Assembly (NCBI GenBank): GCA_937981515.1
Contig: CALJNY010000366.1
Span: forward strand, 1-5,453
Direction: 5' to 3'
DNA from: an uncultured Collinsella sp.
GTDB lineage: Bacteria; Actinomycetota; Coriobacteriia; Coriobacteriales; Coriobacteriaceae
Length of the DNA stretch: 5,453 nt
How positions within the stretch are numbered: position 1 is the stretch's first letter; every line of letters begins with the position of its first letter. The notes under the pieces were generated by a model that saw only the letters and a list, made by a program, of their open reading frames with translations, was not told the origin of the DNA and did not search any database. Of this stretch, positions 4,975 to 5,453 are shown one piece after another. The position numbers and the translations under genes were made by a program.

Positions 4975-5453
4975 CTACAGCGCGCCGGAACCGGCTTGCA
5001 TCATGCCGCCGGGGCCCGAGGTCACGCCGCCGCTCACGGGCACGGCGTTGCCGGTGTGCGGTGCCGCCGGGGCGGTATCGCCGCCGAGCGTGCCCGCCGG
5101 ACGCGGTGCCGGGATCTCGCCCGTGCCGTGGCTAAAGACAAACTTGCCATCGGCCACGTCGCACAGGACGGTATCGCCCTCGCCCCACTCGCCGGCCAGA
5201 AGCTCCTCGGACAGCGGGTCCTCGATAAGCTTTTGAATAGCACGGCGCAGCGGACGCGCACCGTTGGTGAGGTCGGTGCCCTCGGCCACGATCTTGTCAT
5301 AGGCCGCATCGGTGAGCTTGATGTTCATGCCGTTGGCAATCAAACGCTGACGCAGGTCGCCCACCAGCAGGTGCGCGATCTTTGTGAGATTCTCGCCCGA
5401 GAGCTTCTAGAACACCACGACGCTCTTACCGCCCAAGCCGGTGCCGTCGAAGG
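4975..5453 (-). pseudogene. clpC: ClpC-type AAA+ unfoldase, C-terminal remnant with in-frame stop (5' end outside window)
   Basis: The encoded protein family feeds unfolded substrates to ClpP. What remains is the end of the second AAA+ domain and the C-terminal tail. From 5406 down, the frame reads KLSGENLTKIAHLLVGDL and then RQRLIANGMNIKLTDAAYDK, a normal ClpB_D2-small domain. NGARPLRRAIQKLIEDPLSEELL follows in two parts, including the sensor-2 Arg of GARP. The last 50 residues are Gly/Pro/Ala-rich, and the gene stops at TAG 4975-4977. Directly upstream, TAG 5407-5409 interrupts the frame between VVVF and KLS, where intact proteins have one residue. Before it, FDGTGLGGKS replaces the conserved segment carrying NR(I/L)D with the arginine finger. 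The longest alternative, a GTG start at 5364 (129 aa), has no ribosome site and begins mid-domain. A broken gene is most likely; a sequencing error or a fusion point is possible. Confidence 0.72.

Noticed and set aside
4975..5364. A complete 129-residue gene starting at GTG 5364
   Set aside because: The start falls within a conserved domain, has no ribosome site, and homology continues upstream through the TAG, so a gene remnant is more likely.

Overview
The window reads as a chromosomal accessory stretch from a GC-rich actinobacterium. Protein flavour and the style of the ClpC and PepD sequences suggest a gut Coriobacteriia, Collinsella-like organism. This is inference from the sequence alone; no search was run.

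Layout, left to right. (1) The 3' two thirds of a manganese efflux pump, MntP (+ strand), enter from the left edge. (2) A HipB/HipA-type toxin-antitoxin operon follows (+ strand). Its 120-base leader carries three copies of a 16-bp palindrome, ATGCA-N6-TGCAT, spaced exactly 27 bp apart, most likely the autoregulatory operator array. hipB and hipA are in the same reading frame, separated only by one TAA codon. (3) A long perfect hairpin lies between the converging hipA and pepD genes and probably terminates both. (4) A full-length aminoacyl-histidine dipeptidase, PepD (- strand, 485 aa), retains all expected metal ligands. (5) A second toxin-antitoxin pair (- strand) comprises a RelB/DinJ-like ribbon-helix-helix antitoxin and a PIN-domain toxin. 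They overlap by ATGA, and an extended -10 promoter sits inside an 8-bp inverted repeat. (6) At the right edge is the C-terminal part of a ClpC-type AAA+ unfoldase (- strand). It is interrupted by an in-frame TAG and degraded just upstream of it, yet keeps its own terminator.

The housekeeping genes (mntP, pepD and the clpC remnant) are thus interleaved with two toxin-antitoxin modules of unrelated families, one on each side of pepD. Both modules look intact and self-regulated. No CRISPR array, tRNA, rRNA, transposase or prophage gene is visible. The best candidates for something not yet described are the 27-bp phased operator array with its long-tailed HipB, the RelB-type/PIN pairing, and the broken clpC.
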